Of a DNA stretch of 64,000 nt, positions 34,552 to 46,576 are shown piece after piece; position 1 is the first letter of the stretch; every line of letters begins with the position of its first letter. The stretch is taken from the NCBI GenBank assembly GCA_038503075.1, contig JBCAML010000009.1:124001-188000 (forward strand). The letters run 5' to 3'. The stretch comes from Gyromitra esculenta. Its lineage: Eukaryota; Ascomycota; Pezizomycetes; Pezizales; Discinaceae. Below the pieces are notes generated by a model. That model was not told the DNA's origin. It made no database searches and saw only the letters and a program-made list of their open reading frames with translations. The translations under genes were made by a program, and so were the position numbers.

Positions 34552-34962
34552 TCTCAAGGGGCGAGGTTTTATCTTCAAGCTCTCAGGTATCCCCCGAGAT
34601 AAGCGGTGCTAGTTGAAGGGAAAACTAAGCGACGAGAGTGTTTACGAAGTTCCACAGGCTCTACGGAGTGTTCAAGTATAGAAGACTTGAGGGCGGCGAC
34701 AGCGTGAGGTTATGAGGTATAACCGAGGTTTGTATTGTGAAATACAAGAGTGTACGATAGAAGACGTTGCTTAAAGAAAGAAGAAGAAAAAGTACAACAA
34801 GAGGGGAAATCCCTTCGCTTATATACCACTTTCCAACTCGTTCGATGACAAAGACTTGACTCACTGCAACGGAAACCTAAAGAAACACAAGGAACGACAA
34901 CGTAACACAACAACCATGTACCCTTGTACCCGGCGAACCAACGAAAACAGTTATCCATGAAA
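34552..34962 (-). repeat. E1 5' LTR
   Basis: 411 bp, TTTCATGGATAAC... to ...CCCCTTGAGA in element orientation. It carries a TATA-like box at about 34819-34826 and is flanked by CTGAA at 34963-34967. Confidence 0.9.
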
Positions 34963-34967
34963 CTGAA

Positions 34968-35027
34968 CAACAAAGAGATTATACAACCATCCGAACCACA
35001 ACTCTTTCCCTAAGTCAATCCGTGAAA
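34968..35027 (-). repeat. Solo LTR inside E2 pol, right part
   Basis: The remaining 60 bp of the LTR split by E1. It ends CCGTGAAA and is followed by the duplicated TAGGG at 35028-35032. Confidence 0.85.
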
Positions 35028-35032
35028 TAGGG

Positions 35033-37346
35033 CCCCATCCACTTCCAATCGAGTTTCCGGGCATTACGAATGGTTTGGATGTTCTTCATTGATACGAACA
35101 CTTGGTCATTCACTTGATAGGCAGGAGTTCGGTGTTTATTGGTGGAGGTTTCTTGAATGTCCTGAGCTATTCGAATCTGAGTTCGGAGGTGATCATACAA
35201 GTCTTGCATCTTAGTTGCAAAAGTCAAAGAATCCAGACTTTGGGCCGTGGTTGTTGAAGGAATAATAGAGGTATCAAAGCGGGGATGATATCCATAGTTC
35301 GCAAAGAAAGGCGAAACCTTGGTGCTAGCTGATTCCTGATTATTAGCGGAGAATTCCGCCATGGGTAGCCATTTACTCCAGTCTTCTTGCTGATAGGACA
35401 CATAGGAGCGGAGGTATTGTTCCATAACCGCGTTCAATCGTTCCGTTTGTCCGTCGGTTTCTGGGTGGAAGGCTGTTGACATCCTAGCTTGAATTCCTAA
35501 GTGCTGGCAAAGCTCCTTCCAGAAATGGGCGGTGAACTGCGTTCCCCGGTCGGAGGTGACATATGTTGGTAGGCCATGGAGTTTCCACACATGTTGAAGG
35601 TAGAGATCTGCAACGTCCCGTGAATTAACAGTAGTATTGCACGGGATAAGATGTCGCATTTTCGATAGGCGGTCTACTACTACCATAATAGCATCATAAC
35701 CGTTCGACTCCGGGAGGCCTGTCACGAAATCCATCGAGATTTCTTGCCAAGGGCGATTTGGGATAGGTAGAGGACGGAGAACACCTTGTGTACGTTGGGT
35801 GACCGGCTTAGCCTTCTGACAGATGTGGCAATTACGTACATAACGACTAATTGTTTCCCTCATCTTTGGCCAGTAAAACCTTCTACTTATAAGTTCAAAG
35901 GTTTTATCTCGTCCCGGGTGTCCTGCTGCGGGGATGTCATGATGTCTGTGAATGAGTTCCAAGCGAAGGGGGTCGAAGTCTGGTACGTAAAGGTTTCCTC
36001 GGTAGTAGAGCCTGTCATTCTCATTGGTACACTCGCTAAGGGTAATTTCCTTTGACTGTTGTTCCTTGTTCTTCAGTGCTAGAATTATTTTTTCAGGGAA
36101 CTTGTCAGCGATATATCCTTCTAGAAAGAGTTTTTCTAGGGGAGCGTCCAATTCAGCGGCTTCATTTGACAAAGAAGCCGACAACAAACTTAGCTTAGGA
36201 TCAATGTTCTCTTTCTTCAACACTACTTGGCTCTGGTGTGTCAGTCTTTCATCCCCTTCCTTGGGGAGATCTCCTGATCTCCTAGTAAGTGCATCGGGTT
36301 TTCCTCCTTGGCTTCCTGGTCGATAGGTGATTACAAAGTCGAAACGGGATAAATACTCGGCCCATCTAGCCTGACGTCGATTGAGTTGTTTAGTGCTCAT
36401 GAAGTATTCGAGATTCTTGTGGTCACTAATCACATCGATCGGGTGCCTTGATCCCTCAAGCTCTGGGCGCCATTCTTCGAAGACACGAATGATGGCTAAC
36501 AGCTCTTTATCGTAAATCTCATAGTTGCATTCCGCCGGGGAATGTTTCTTCGAGAAGAAGGCCACCGGATGTAGGACACCGTTATCATCGTACTGGGATA
36601 GTATTCCTCCGGACACGAAGTCTGAGGCGTCTGTTTCCACAATGATTTTCTTGTCTGGGTCGAAATGGATGAGGATTGGGGCAGTGGTGAAGGCGTGTTT
36701 GAGGTTTTCGAATGCTATATCAGCTTCAACAGTCCATTCGAAGACAATGCCTTTCTTGGTGAGGGCGGTGAGCGGGGCAGCGAGTTTGGAGAACCCTAGG
36801 ATGAATCGACGGTAAAAATTGGCAAAACCTAGAAATGCTTGGACATCCTTTACACTCTTTGGTGTCCCCCATTCTCGGACGGCTTTAAGTTTCTCCTCGT
36901 CCATTTTGATACCATCAGGGGTGAGAATGAGACCAAGGTACTTAGTAGTCTGTACCTCGAACTCGCATTTCTCCGGTTTTAACAGGATATCGTTATCTTG
37001 GAGGGTTTGGAGGACCTTGCGGACATGAATCTGATGCTCTGCGAAGGTGTCGCTATAGATGAGAATGTCGTCCAGATACGCGGTGCAGAATATATCTAGA
37101 TATTCTTTCAGGCAGTCGTTGACAAATCGTTGAAACGTCCCGGGTGCGTTAGTTAGGCCGAACGGCATAACTTGATACTCATAGAGCCCATAACGGGTGC
37201 GGAAGGCAGTCTTCCACTCATCCCCTTCAGCAATACGGATTTGATGGTAGCCATCTCGGAGATCGAGTTTGGTGTACCATTGTGCTTTTGCTAATCGGTC
37301 AAGTGTTTCACGGATAAGGGGAGAGGTGTAACGATCCTTGACTGTA
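35033..37346 (-). pseudogene. E2 pol, RT-RNaseH-integrase segment (open frame, truncated both ends)
   Basis: A single uninterrupted frame of about 770 codons begins at [12 protein letters not shown] inside the RT palm and ends at WKWMGPY inside the integrase tail. RT catalytic box [11 protein letters not shown] and RNase [12 protein letters not shown] are visible. So are the integrase zinc finger (HRHHD..GHPGRDKT..CHICQKAK), DDE residues (MDFVTGLPESNGYDAIMVVVD, TSDRGTQF) and the ETDGQTERLN block. The 5' end was cut by E4 (duplication ATCGC) and the 3' end by the solo LTR. The apparent ATG at its start is borrowed from the E4 LTR (CATGAAA). It cannot be expressed as a complete pol. Confidence 0.88.
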
Positions 37347-37351
37347 ATCGC

Positions 37352-37757
37352 TTTCATGGATGGATGTTATGTTGATTGATTAGGTACAGGGGTACATGGT
37401 TGTCGGGTTTCGCTGTTGTTCTTTGTGTTTCCATGAGTTTCTTGTTACAATGAGTCATGTCTTTGTCATCGGAAGGGTTGGATTGTGGTATATAAGCGAA
37501 GGGATTTCCCCTCATCTTGTACTTTTCCTTCTTCTTCCTTTAAGCAACGTCTTCTATTGTTCCCTCGTGTATTTCACAATACAATTCTCGGTTACACCTC
37601 GTAACCCATCGCTGTCGCCGTCCTCAAGTCATCAGAACTTGACCACCTCGTAGAGCCTGTAGAATCTCCGCACATACTCTCGCTGTTGGTTTCCTACTCA
37701 AGAAGATCGCTCATCTCGAGGATACTCGAGAGCTGACAAGAAACCCGCTCCTTGAGA
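37352..37757 (+). repeat. E4 5' LTR
   Basis: 406 bp, with TATA-like GGTATATAAG at about 37490 and AAGCAACGT at 37542-37550. The following primer-binding segment (TTACGTTGCTCC, 37758-37769) complements eight bases of that word. Confidence 0.88.
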
Positions 37758-37813
37758 TTACGTTGCTCCGCATCTACACTCTCTACCACCGCTCACCCTC
37801 AATCAATACTATC

Positions 37814-39047
37814 ATGAGCAATCCCGCCCCCGCCCCGACCTTCCCTACTTTTGAGAACTTCCAAGCCGCTGCCAACGCCGACCTCGCTTCGCTTACGAGA
37901 GATTCGCTCACATTACCAACAACGAGTAGATAACCTGACTTATTCAGATTTGCAACTCGAAGAGGCCACCCAAGAAAGGAATAATATGACGGCGAGATTT
38001 AACACTTGCCAATCCCAACTCCAAGCGGCCGGCAGAAGTTGCCCGTCTTCTCAACGCCGTCCCTCCACCGCCTGCACCACCGCCACCAGCGCCCCCGCTC
38101 ACACCCAAGGAGGCCGCTCCGACAAAATGCCCGACCCGGATAAATTCAACGGGACTCGCGATAAACTCCTGCTCGTTTTACAACTCGATCGAAACTCGGT
38201 TAACGCCGACCGATTCTCCAGCAACAATAACATGATATTGTATGCCATCAGCCGTCTCGAGGGAGCAGCCCTCGAACAGATCCGTCACTCCGTCCTCCCT
38301 GACGGAACAACCACCTGGAATTCTGCCGCCGACCTGATCACCGCTTTGGAAACAGCTTTCGGCGACCCTGACCCCCTCGGCACCGCCCGTTGCGAGCTAC
38401 ATCAACTCCGACAAGGAAAAAGAGACTTCTCCGCTTACCTTGCCGACTTTCAACGTATCATGGGACGCCTCAACTATGACGAGTCTGCAAAGAACGATGC
38501 TCTGGAATACGGCATGTCGGACGAACTGAAAGAAGCAGTAGTAACGATTGCCGATTTCCCCACCACCTTCACTTCCCTCTGTGCCTTCCTTCTCCGCTTA
38601 GACAATCGTATCCGAGCGAGAAGAGAAGAAAAGAAAAATGCCGCCCGTAACACCATGGGACAATTCACCGCCCCTGCCGCCTCCCCTGCCGCTTTTACCC
38701 CCGCTTCTTCTTCCTTCGCCCCTGGAGGACTAGTTCCCATGGACCTCTCTTTCGGTCGTACCTCCACATCCCGCCCTGCCCCCGAACAACGCTATGTTCA
38801 GGTTAACGGGAGAAGGAAGCTATCGCCAGAAGAAAAAACATGGAGGCAAACCAATAACCGCTGTCTGTTCTGCGCTGGGGAGGGACATATTTTTTCCAAC
38901 TGCCCCTCTGCCTCCAAACGTCCCGCCATGAGAGGAGCCGTCACAAATGCCGCCGCCGCTCCTCCCGCCCCCTCCGTTTTTCCGCCACCCCTGCCACCTC
39001 GTTTTTCCGTTTTTGATGCAGCAGACTCAGTTGAGTCTTTAAACTAG
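37814..39047 (+). pseudogene. E4 gag, one frameshift near the N-terminus
   Basis: It starts MSNPAPAPTF as E1 gag does. A base is gained or lost near 37890-37900, after which the frame REIRSHYQQRVDN... runs open to the TAG at 39045-39047. The zinc knuckle CLFCAGEGHIFSNC and the Pro-rich end are kept. A second compositional slip occurs near 38025-38050, where the E1 segment AEAEIARLQ is replaced by unrelated residues. Confidence 0.85.
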
Positions 39048-39082
39048 TTCAACCAGAGTCGCCATGTGACCCTGCTCTGGTT
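39038..39082 (+). promoter_or_regulatory. gag-pol -1 ribosomal frameshift signal of E4
   Basis: TTTAAAC at 39038-39044, gag TAG at 39045-39047, a 6-nt spacer, then AACCAGAG (39051-39058) paired with CTCTGGTT (39075-39082). The loop differs from E1 while both stem arms are unchanged. Confidence 0.85.
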
Positions 39083-42000
39083 CATTTTTCTCCTTTATCT
39101 GCGTTTTCTATTTCTGGGTTTTCGGATTTGTGTGTGGAGTGATAACTTGGATGGGGAACATTTTGTAGTTTCTTGTAGTATTTCCCACCAAAATAAAAAT
39201 ATAAAAACACACGCACTTCTTGATACCGGAGCCTCAGGGTTCGCTTTCATTGATGAAAATTTCGTAAGGCCACCATTCTCTGCCCCTATCTCCCTCAAAA
39301 CCCCCCGTCAATTAAGTCATCGACGGTCGAACAATTGCCTCGTGACATTACCAACCTCTGCCACCTAGATCTATCTATCCAACAACATGCAGAAAAGGCT
39401 CCCTTCTTTGTCACTAAACAGCCATTACCCCCAAGTACTGGCATTCCCTGATGAACCTCCACGACGTTCATCTACAATTTGCAAATAAAAGCATTGAATT
39501 CAATTCTGAGTTCTGCACCACCCACTGTGCTCCCAAGCAACCCATCGTCTCGGCCGCTGCTATCCCTCCTCCCGCCAAGCTCAATGCCGCCTTTGTCGGC
39601 GCTGCTAGTTTCCGTACGTCGCTAGAAAGAAAGGTATCCAAGTTTACTCCATGTCCCTTTATGAGATCAATAAAGTCTTGGATCGCAAGACTACAAAAGA
39701 AGAGTGGAGACAACGGATACCCGCCGAATATCATGGATACCTAGACATGTTCGACAAAGCTAAAGCCCAAGGACTCCCCCCTCGCCGTCCATATGACCAC
39801 AAAATCACCCTACAAGAAGGCAAGGAACCACCATTTGGACCCCTTTACGGCATGTCTAGGGACGAATTACTGGTCCTGAAAAAGTACATCGAAGATAACC
39901 CGAGGCGCTTATTCGCTAGCTCTTCTTCTCCTGCCGGCTCACCAGTCCTCTTCGCCGCTAAACCTGATGGTTCCCTTCGTCTTTGTGTCGACTACCGTGG
40001 CTTTAATGCTCTTACAGTCAAGGATCGATACACCTCCCCCCTAGTCAAGGAAACCCTGGACCGTCTTGCGAAGGCTCAATGGTACTCAAAGCTTGATCTC
40101 CGCGACGGCTTTCATCAAATCCGCATTGCTGAAGGAGAAGAGTGGAAGACAGCCTTCCGAACGCGATATGGCCTATATGAGTATATGGTAATGCCATTTG
40201 GCCTTACTAACGCCCCCGGTACCTTCCAACGCTTCGTCAACAACTCCCTCCGAGAATATTTGGACCTTTTTTGCACAGCTTATCTCGACGATATCCTTAT
40301 CTACAGCGACACCCTCGCCGAACATAAGATACACGTTCGACAAGTCCTAGACGCCTTAAAAGCCAATAACATCCTCCTCAAACCAGAGAAATGTGAATTC
40401 CACGTTCAGTCGATAAAGTACCTTGGCCTAATCCTTACTCCTGAAGGAATTAAAATGGACGAGGACAAACTCAAAGCCGTGCGAGAATGGAACCGACCCA
40501 AATGCATCAAGGATGTTCAAGCCTTCCTAGGTTTTGCAAACTTTTATCGAAGATTTATCCTAGGATTCTCCTGCCTCGCTGCACCTCTTACTGCCTTTAC
40601 TAAGAAAGGCATCATCTTTGAATGGACCGTCGAAGCTGAACTCGCATTCGAAGCCCTCAAGGAGGCCTTTACTAAAGCACCAGTCCTTATTCACTTCAAT
40701 CCACAAAAAAAGGTCTTCGTAGAATCCGATGCTTCTGACTTCGTCTCCGGTGGCGTCCTCTCCCAGCTCGATGATAACGGCATACTTCACCCAGTGGCTT
40801 TCTTCTCTAAGAAACACTCACCCGCAGAATGTAACTACGAAATCTACGATAAAGAGTTACTAGCCATTATCCGCTGCTTTGAAGAATGGCGCCCGGAACT
40901 TGAAGGATCTGAATTCCCTATCTCGGTTATCACGGATCATAAAAATTTGGAATATTTTATGACCACTAAGCAACTAAATCGAAGACAGGTCAGATGGGCA
41001 GAATATCTTTCTCGCTTCAACTTTGTCAAGAGTACAGGGAGGAAAGCGGATGATTGACTCGAGATCGTGAGATCTCCCCAAGAAGGGATGAAAGGCTACG
41101 ACACCAACACCAAGTAGTCTTGAAGGAAAAGAATGTGGACCCCAAGCTGAGTTTGTTTTAGGGTTCTGTATCAAACGAACCCGCTGAATTGATGCCACCC
41201 TTGAAACATTAATGAATCATGGATACACGCGACCCGTTCCCACAAAAAGTTCTTCTAAGACTCAACAACGAACGACAATCTAAGGAAATCACTCTAGGCG
41301 ATTGTACTGAAACAAATGGCCGCCTCTTCTATCGACAAAAGCTCTACATCCCCGATCATGACCTCCTACGTCTTCTCATCCTACAAAGATATTACGATGC
41401 CCCCCCCGCCGACCACCCAGGATGTGAAAAATCCTTCGAACTCATTTCAAGGCATTTCTATTGGCCAAAGATGAGGGAATATATCAGACGTTATACCAGG
41501 AACTGCCACATATGTCGACGAGCTAAACCAAGTACCCTCGGTACCCACGGTGTCTGGAAACCACTCCTGATCCCCAATCGCCCTTGGGAAGAGTTATCGA
41601 TAGACTTTGTCACTGGCCTTCCAAAATCCAATGGCTTTGACGCCATCATGGTCGTTGTGGACCGACTCTCGAGGATGCGACATCTTATCCCGTGTAATAC
41701 CACTGTTAACGCCGAACAGACTGCTGAACTGTACCTCCAAAATGTTTGGAAACTTCACAGACTACCCTCCCATATTACTTCTGATAGAGGGACACAGTTC
41801 ACCGCGAAGTTTTGGAAGTACCTCTGCCAGCGCTGAATATTGCCGCCCGCATGTCCACCTCCTTCCACCCGTAAACCGATGGACAAACTGAACGACTCAA
41901 TGCCGTGATGGAACAATACCTCCGTTGTTATGTTTCCTATCGCAAGACGACTGGTCGAAATGGTTACCCATCGCTGAATTTGCTGCTAATAACCAAGAAT

Positions 42001-42670
42001 CCGCAAGTACTAAGCGCTACACCCTTCTTCGCGAATTATGGCTATCACCCTCGCTTCGACACTTCGATCGTCCTCAACGACCGCTCTCCCTGCACCCTCG
42101 ATGCGATGGTTTCGCCTCCAAAATGGAAGAAGAACTTAGAGACTTCCTCCGAAAGATGATGAGACAGCCCAGACATTTTCGAGTCAAGTACAAATCGACA
42201 TCGTACTCCTGCCCCAGTGTTCGGAAAAGCGACGGTTTGTATCGATCGAAGAATACGAGACAACGCGAACTCAAGGAAGTTGGATTGAAATGGAGCGCCT
42301 TTCCCAGTGAAACGTGTTATTTCAGCTTATGCCTATGAAGTTGACCTCCCAAGATCAATGAAGTATCACCCCGTGTTCCACGTTTCGTTAATCAAAGCAG
42401 CCCCATCGATCCACACCCCGGTCAGGTCATTACGCCGCCCCCACCAGTCCAAGTAAATAACCATGAGGAATACCTTATCGAAGCCTATCCTGCATTCCCG
42501 TTTACACCGCGGAAAACTTCAATACTTGGTCGAATGGACTGGCTATGCATTACCGACTTTAACCTGCGGAATACCACGAAGAGACTGAAGCTGTCGATTC
42601 TTTCCACCAACGATATCCGGATAAACCAAAGCGAAGGATGACTAGTGTTCGCAGGAGCTCACGGCTATGA
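39048..42670 (+). pseudogene. E4 pol, several frameshifts
   Basis: Protease DTGASG lies in 39066-39368. An open stretch at 39651-41057 holds RT ([12 protein letters not shown]) and RNase H. Integrase pieces at 41219-41836 include CHICRRAK, DFVTGLPKSNGFDAIMVVVD and TSDRGTQF. A degenerate integrase tail and chromodomain lie at 42000-42600 (EEYLIE; KLQYLVEW-like in shifted frames). Pol would end at RRSSRL, TGA near 42670, just before the polypurine tract. Confidence 0.85.
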
Positions 42671-42679
42671 GGGGGCTAC

Positions 42680-43078
42680 TTTCATGGATGGATGTTATGT
42701 CGATCTTGGTACATGCATACATGGATGTTAGGTTTCCTTGTTGTTCTTTGTGTTTCTACGAGTTTACGTTATAATGAGTCGCTTTGTCATCGAAAGAGTT
42801 GGAATGTGGTATATGTCAAGTGATTTCCCCTCATCTTGTACTTTCCCTTCTTCTTTCTTTCTTTAAGAACGTCTTCTATAGTTCACTCACGTATTTCACA
42901 ATACAATTCTCGGTTGCACTCGTAACCCATCGCTGTCGCCGTCCTCAAGTCATCGAACTTGACCACCTCGTAGAGCCAGTAGAATCTTCGCACATACTCG
43001 CTGTTGGTTTCTTACTCAAGTAAAGACTGCTCATCTCGATGATACTCGAGAGCTTGACAAGAAACCCGCTCCTCGAGA
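42680..43078 (+). repeat. E4 3' LTR
   Basis: 399 bp, TTTCATGGATGG to CTCGAGA. It is followed by the ATCGC duplication at 43079-43083. Confidence 0.88.
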
Positions 43079-43083
43079 ATCGC

Positions 43084-43925
43084 ATTAAGACCACGGTAGT
43101 CTACACATAACCGGAGTGAGCCGTCGCCTTTTTGACAAAGAGGACAGTGATCCGGCGGGTGAAGAACTGGCTCTGATAAACCCTTTCTGAGATTGTCCTC
43201 AATGTATTTTTTTTTAGGACGATAAGCTCTTCCCGAGACATTCCGTACAGAGGCCAAATGGTGCTTCCTTCCTGTCTCAAGTTGTATCTTGTGGTCATAG
43301 GGTCGGCGTGATAGACCTTCGCTTTCTTCTTATCAAACATATCTAAGAAGTCGTGATATTCGGCATTCTAGACTTCCATTCTTCCTTAGTTGTCTTGTTG
43401 TCTATGAGTTTGTTTATCTCATGTATGACATGGCATGAGCACGTTTCCTAGTGAGAGTCCCAAAGCTAGCGCCGATAAAGGACATATTTAGTCTGGGGGG
43501 AGCAGGGATTGATGGGGAGACGACGACAGAGTGAGGAAAGACATGTGGTAGTGCAGAGTTTAATTAAACTCAATGCGTTTATCGGCGAACTGTAGATGCA
43601 CATCGTGATGTTTCATCCATGGTATTCCTAAGACTGGGGTAGTGACCTAATTGAGTTACAAAACAGGGCGCTTGTTCTTGGTGGTTTCCAATTGATAAGT
43701 TTAAATTTGGCGATGTGGTGATATCTCTGGAGGCAACAGGGCGTCCATCGATAACTTCAAGTTGTCTGTTTTTAGAAGAGGGAGTAGAATGGTGACTCGC
43801 GAATTTTTTATCAATAAATGCAAATCCTGAGGCTCCGGTATCTAGTAAAGCGTGTGTGTTTATAACTTTATTGCTATGGGAGATCTTGCATGCTACTACA
43901 AAGTGTTCCCCATCCAATTTATCCT
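43084..43925 (-). pseudogene. E2 pol, protease to start of RT, frameshifted
   Basis: The minus strand reads EDKLDGEHFVVACKISHSNK...DTGASGFAFIDKKF (protease) at 43929-43579. Shorter pieces toward PLYGMSREELIVLKK and [16 protein letters not shown] follow at 43340-43084, where E4 interrupts the RT. Several single-base shifts break the frame. Confidence 0.82.
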
Positions 43926-44620
43926 CCACGCGTTATACATGATGACTTGAGTTTCGCTTAAGATGCACACACATATGACTAGCGTTCAATCCCCGACCCT
44001 GTCGGTTATTATTAATCTTGGTTGATTATTAATAAGACTCGGATTGGATGTTTCTATTTCCTTGTGTTATCAATGGCCGACTCTTTCGATCGACACTTCC
44101 CCGATTCGCTTATACGTCGCGTCGCTTAATTCCGACAATCACGCCATACGATAACGAGTATGAGAGCGGCGAAACGTTCTGCGCCTACGATTTCTTCACG
44201 TTAGTTCATGTTATTACATACCAGATTCGACGCTGACTACTATAAGTCCAAATGTTTCACCGCTGGTATGGCTTCTTCCCGATCATTAGCGACGAAGAAC
44301 GAGCCTTATCAATATTATATCGTTTCTAAGAAAATTACTTCCGCAATTTACTCTTTTACTTGTGAATTACTTTTATCTCGCTAATAGCGCCGCTCTTCAG
44401 CGATTAGTTATTAAACCTTACTATCGTAAGCTTCACTAACTTTGCTCGATCCCTACTTTGAACCCTACGGTTATCTTTTGCTTCATAAGAAGAAGCAGAC
44501 TTGCGCTCACAGATTGTGTTGCGGATAGCAACCTAAGGTTATAGCGTCTAGATTGTTATCTAAAGTTCTTGGAGATTTCCTGTGCGGTAGTTAAGTACCG
44601 GTCTTACACCACGCTTATAC
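43926..44620. mobile_element. Unclassified 670-bp insertion with 12-13-bp flanking duplication
   Basis: The insert 43939-44608 lies between CCACGCGTTATAC (43926-43938) and CCACGCTTATAC (44609-44620), near-identical copies of E2 sequence. Without the insert the E2 pol leader matches E1. There are no LTR words, no terminal inverted repeats and no long frame. The left end carries GCGTTCAATCC (about 43983), close to a tRNA B box, with TTCGCTTAAGA upstream. A tRNA-derived SINE is one reading, but there is no A-rich tail. Confidence 0.65.
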
Positions 44621-44704
44621 CTAAACCGAAACCCCGAAATAAAAATGCAGATAAAGGTAAGAATTTGAAACCAAGCGTAGAGGCCACCGATCAACCTTAT
44701 TGAA

Positions 44705-46386
44705 CTAGTTTAAAGCCTCGCTTTGATGCGTTTGCAGCTCTAGGCAAGAAAAAATTGAGGCGAGAGGCATGGGCAGAGTAAGAGGCCGGCTGCATGCATT
44801 AAGAGGCGGCGCGAGGGCTCCTCTCATTGTGGGTTTTTTTAGCAGAGGGGCAATTGGCGTAGGAGCGATCCAAAGACAGAACATACACTTTCCAGCTGGC
44901 TGGCGCATCATTGCTTTCTCTTCCTCCGAAAGCTTTTCTTCGTCCATCGACCATCGTGTATCGTTGGTCTCGAGGCTTCACTGAAGATGGGTTAGGGTTC
45001 GGAAAGTAACGGTTGCAAATCTGGATGATGGTTTCTTTATAATGTCTTTGTTGTTCATTGTGTTTCGTTATGAGTCATGATAATCATGATATAATGACGA
45101 TCTGACGGTTGTTATGGTTTTGCTTTCTCTTTCTTTAAGAACGTTCTTACTTTACTTCTACTGTATTGTTTTAATACTACCTCGATTCTACCTCGTAATC
45201 TCGCAGTCGCCGTCACTGCGAAACTCTTTACACTTAACTCGCTTTGAGCACCCACGAGACCTGTAAACATCTTGATTCTTGTCGCTTGACCTCTCGCTTA
45301 AGTAGCTGCTCCTTCAGGGATGCGAAGGGCTTAACAAGGATCAAACCGTGAGATGAGGAGGGTGAGAAAGATTCTTGGTGCGGCAGAAAGACAGGTCCAT
45401 AGGGGCGAGTCCTCACTGGGGTAAAGGAGGAGGCAGGGGTGAAGGCGGCGGGGCACTGAATTGACCCATATTATCACGACGTTTCCCCGTTTCTCTGCCT
45501 TGCGAGCTCGGATTCGGTTGTCCAATCGGGTAAGGGTAAGAATCATCTCAGGAGGTTAGCAGGGGCGATGGGTGCGAACACCATTGCTTTCTTGAGTTCT
45601 TCCGACATGCCGTGTTCAGGGCATCCATCTTGGAGTTCTCGTCGAAGTTTAGCTGACCCATGATCCTTTGAAAGTCGGTAGATAAGCCGAAAATCGCGTT
45701 TCACTTGACGGAGTTGATGGAGTTCCCGCCGAGCGGTGCCGGTTGGGTCTGGGTCGCCAAAGGCAGTTTCCAGGGCGGCGATAAGTTGTTCTGCACTGGT
45801 CCAAGTAGTGAGGCCTGAGGGAAGAACCGTGTGCCGTACTTGTTCCAACGCTGCTCATTCAGACGGTTGATAGTATAGAGGATCATCGTGGTCTTGTTGG
45901 CAGCGGTCTCGGTTGACAGTGAGTTTGGAGCGTAGTTGTAGGATGAAGCGGGAGTTTGGTTCGCGATCCATCAAATTCTCAGGATCTGGCATCCGTTCGA
46001 TCGGTGAGAATTTGGCGGAGGTGGGGTGGCCGTAAGATTAGGTGGAGCTGGAGGGCTTGGGTAGCGGCTCGAGCTTCGTTTATTCTTGTCGCAACCGAGC
46101 GATTAGGTTTGCGATCTCGGTAACTCGTTGGTCTTGTTCTGCGGCGTGGCGGAGAGCATTGTCGGTCTGGATTTGTGCTGTGCCGAGTTTTACCTCGGTT
46201 TCTCTTTCGTTCTCTTGGAGGGCGTCGATTTGGTCCTCCAAGGCTTGGTAGAGGTCTCTGAGGTGATTGTACAACTCGGCGGTGTCTTCTCTCAGTGCTT
46301 GGGCGAAGGCTTCTCTGGTAGGGAAGCGTGGAGTGGCGACAGCGGCTCCTTCGGTGGAGGGGCCAGCGGGAGCGGGCGAGCTCATG
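44705..46386 (-). pseudogene. E2 gag, frameshifted and split by a solo LTR
   Basis: It starts MSSPAPAGPSTEG at 46386 and runs through a coiled region (LQENERETEVKLGTAQ). The capsid part (LITALETAFGDPDP-like at about 45848-45700) and a decayed zinc knuckle (CMFC...) follow, and it ends EALN-TAG at 44705. The slippery TTTAAAC (44714-44708) is kept directly before the stop, but the downstream stem is eroded. The solo LTR at 44976-45353 cuts it. Confidence 0.8.
44976..45353 (+). repeat. Solo LTR in E2 gag, plus orientation
   Basis: 378 bp, starting CTTCACTGAAGATGG and ending AACCGTGAGA, with the internal CTTTAAGAACGTTC word of the E2-type LTR. The flanks CGAGG and TGAGG form an imperfect duplication, and gag coding sequence continues on both sides. 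Confidence 0.78.
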
Positions 46387-46576
46387 ATGTGGGTGTTGGG
46401 CGAGGAAAGGAATTCTGGCGTAAGTATTCCTGGTCCAGCCACTCTGGAATGATTTCAACCAAGGTTTGTGGTTTTCGCAATGTTAAGCAAGGGAAGATGC
46501 TTAGGATGGCTTGGTGAAGTCGGGAGAGGATTTCCATGCAACAGGTTGTTTTCTGCGGTAGAAGGTGTAGATGACG

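Larger units (their letters stand above)
29196..34962 (-). mobile_element. Ty3/Gypsy chromovirus E1, full length, innermost insertion
   Basis: A 5,767-bp minus-strand element with LTRs 34552-34962 (5') and 29196-29596 (3') and CTGAA duplicated on both sides. The order is gag, pol (protease, RT, RNase H, integrase, chromodomain), a polypurine tract AAGGGAGGGTA just before the 3' LTR, and a primer-binding site directly after the 5' LTR. As it sits within a solo LTR within E2, it must be the youngest of the stack. Even so, its pol is broken by several frameshifts. Confidence 0.9.
37352..43078 (+). mobile_element. Ty3/Gypsy chromovirus E4, full length, in E2 RT
   Basis: A 5,727-bp plus-strand element inserted in E2 pol between the VDYRGLNAI and ITVKDRY codons, with ATCGC duplicated at 37347-37351 and 43079-43083. 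LTRs are 37352-37757 and 42680-43078. Gag and pol follow the E1 plan but both carry frameshifts. A polypurine tract (GAGGGGGCTA) precedes the 3' LTR. Confidence 0.9.

Noticed and set aside
35033..37357. Calling the 780-codon E2 frame an intact pol gene
   Set aside because: Its ATG comes from the neighbouring E4 LTR, and both the protease/RT start and the chromodomain are cut off by insertions. It is a clean fragment, not a complete gene.
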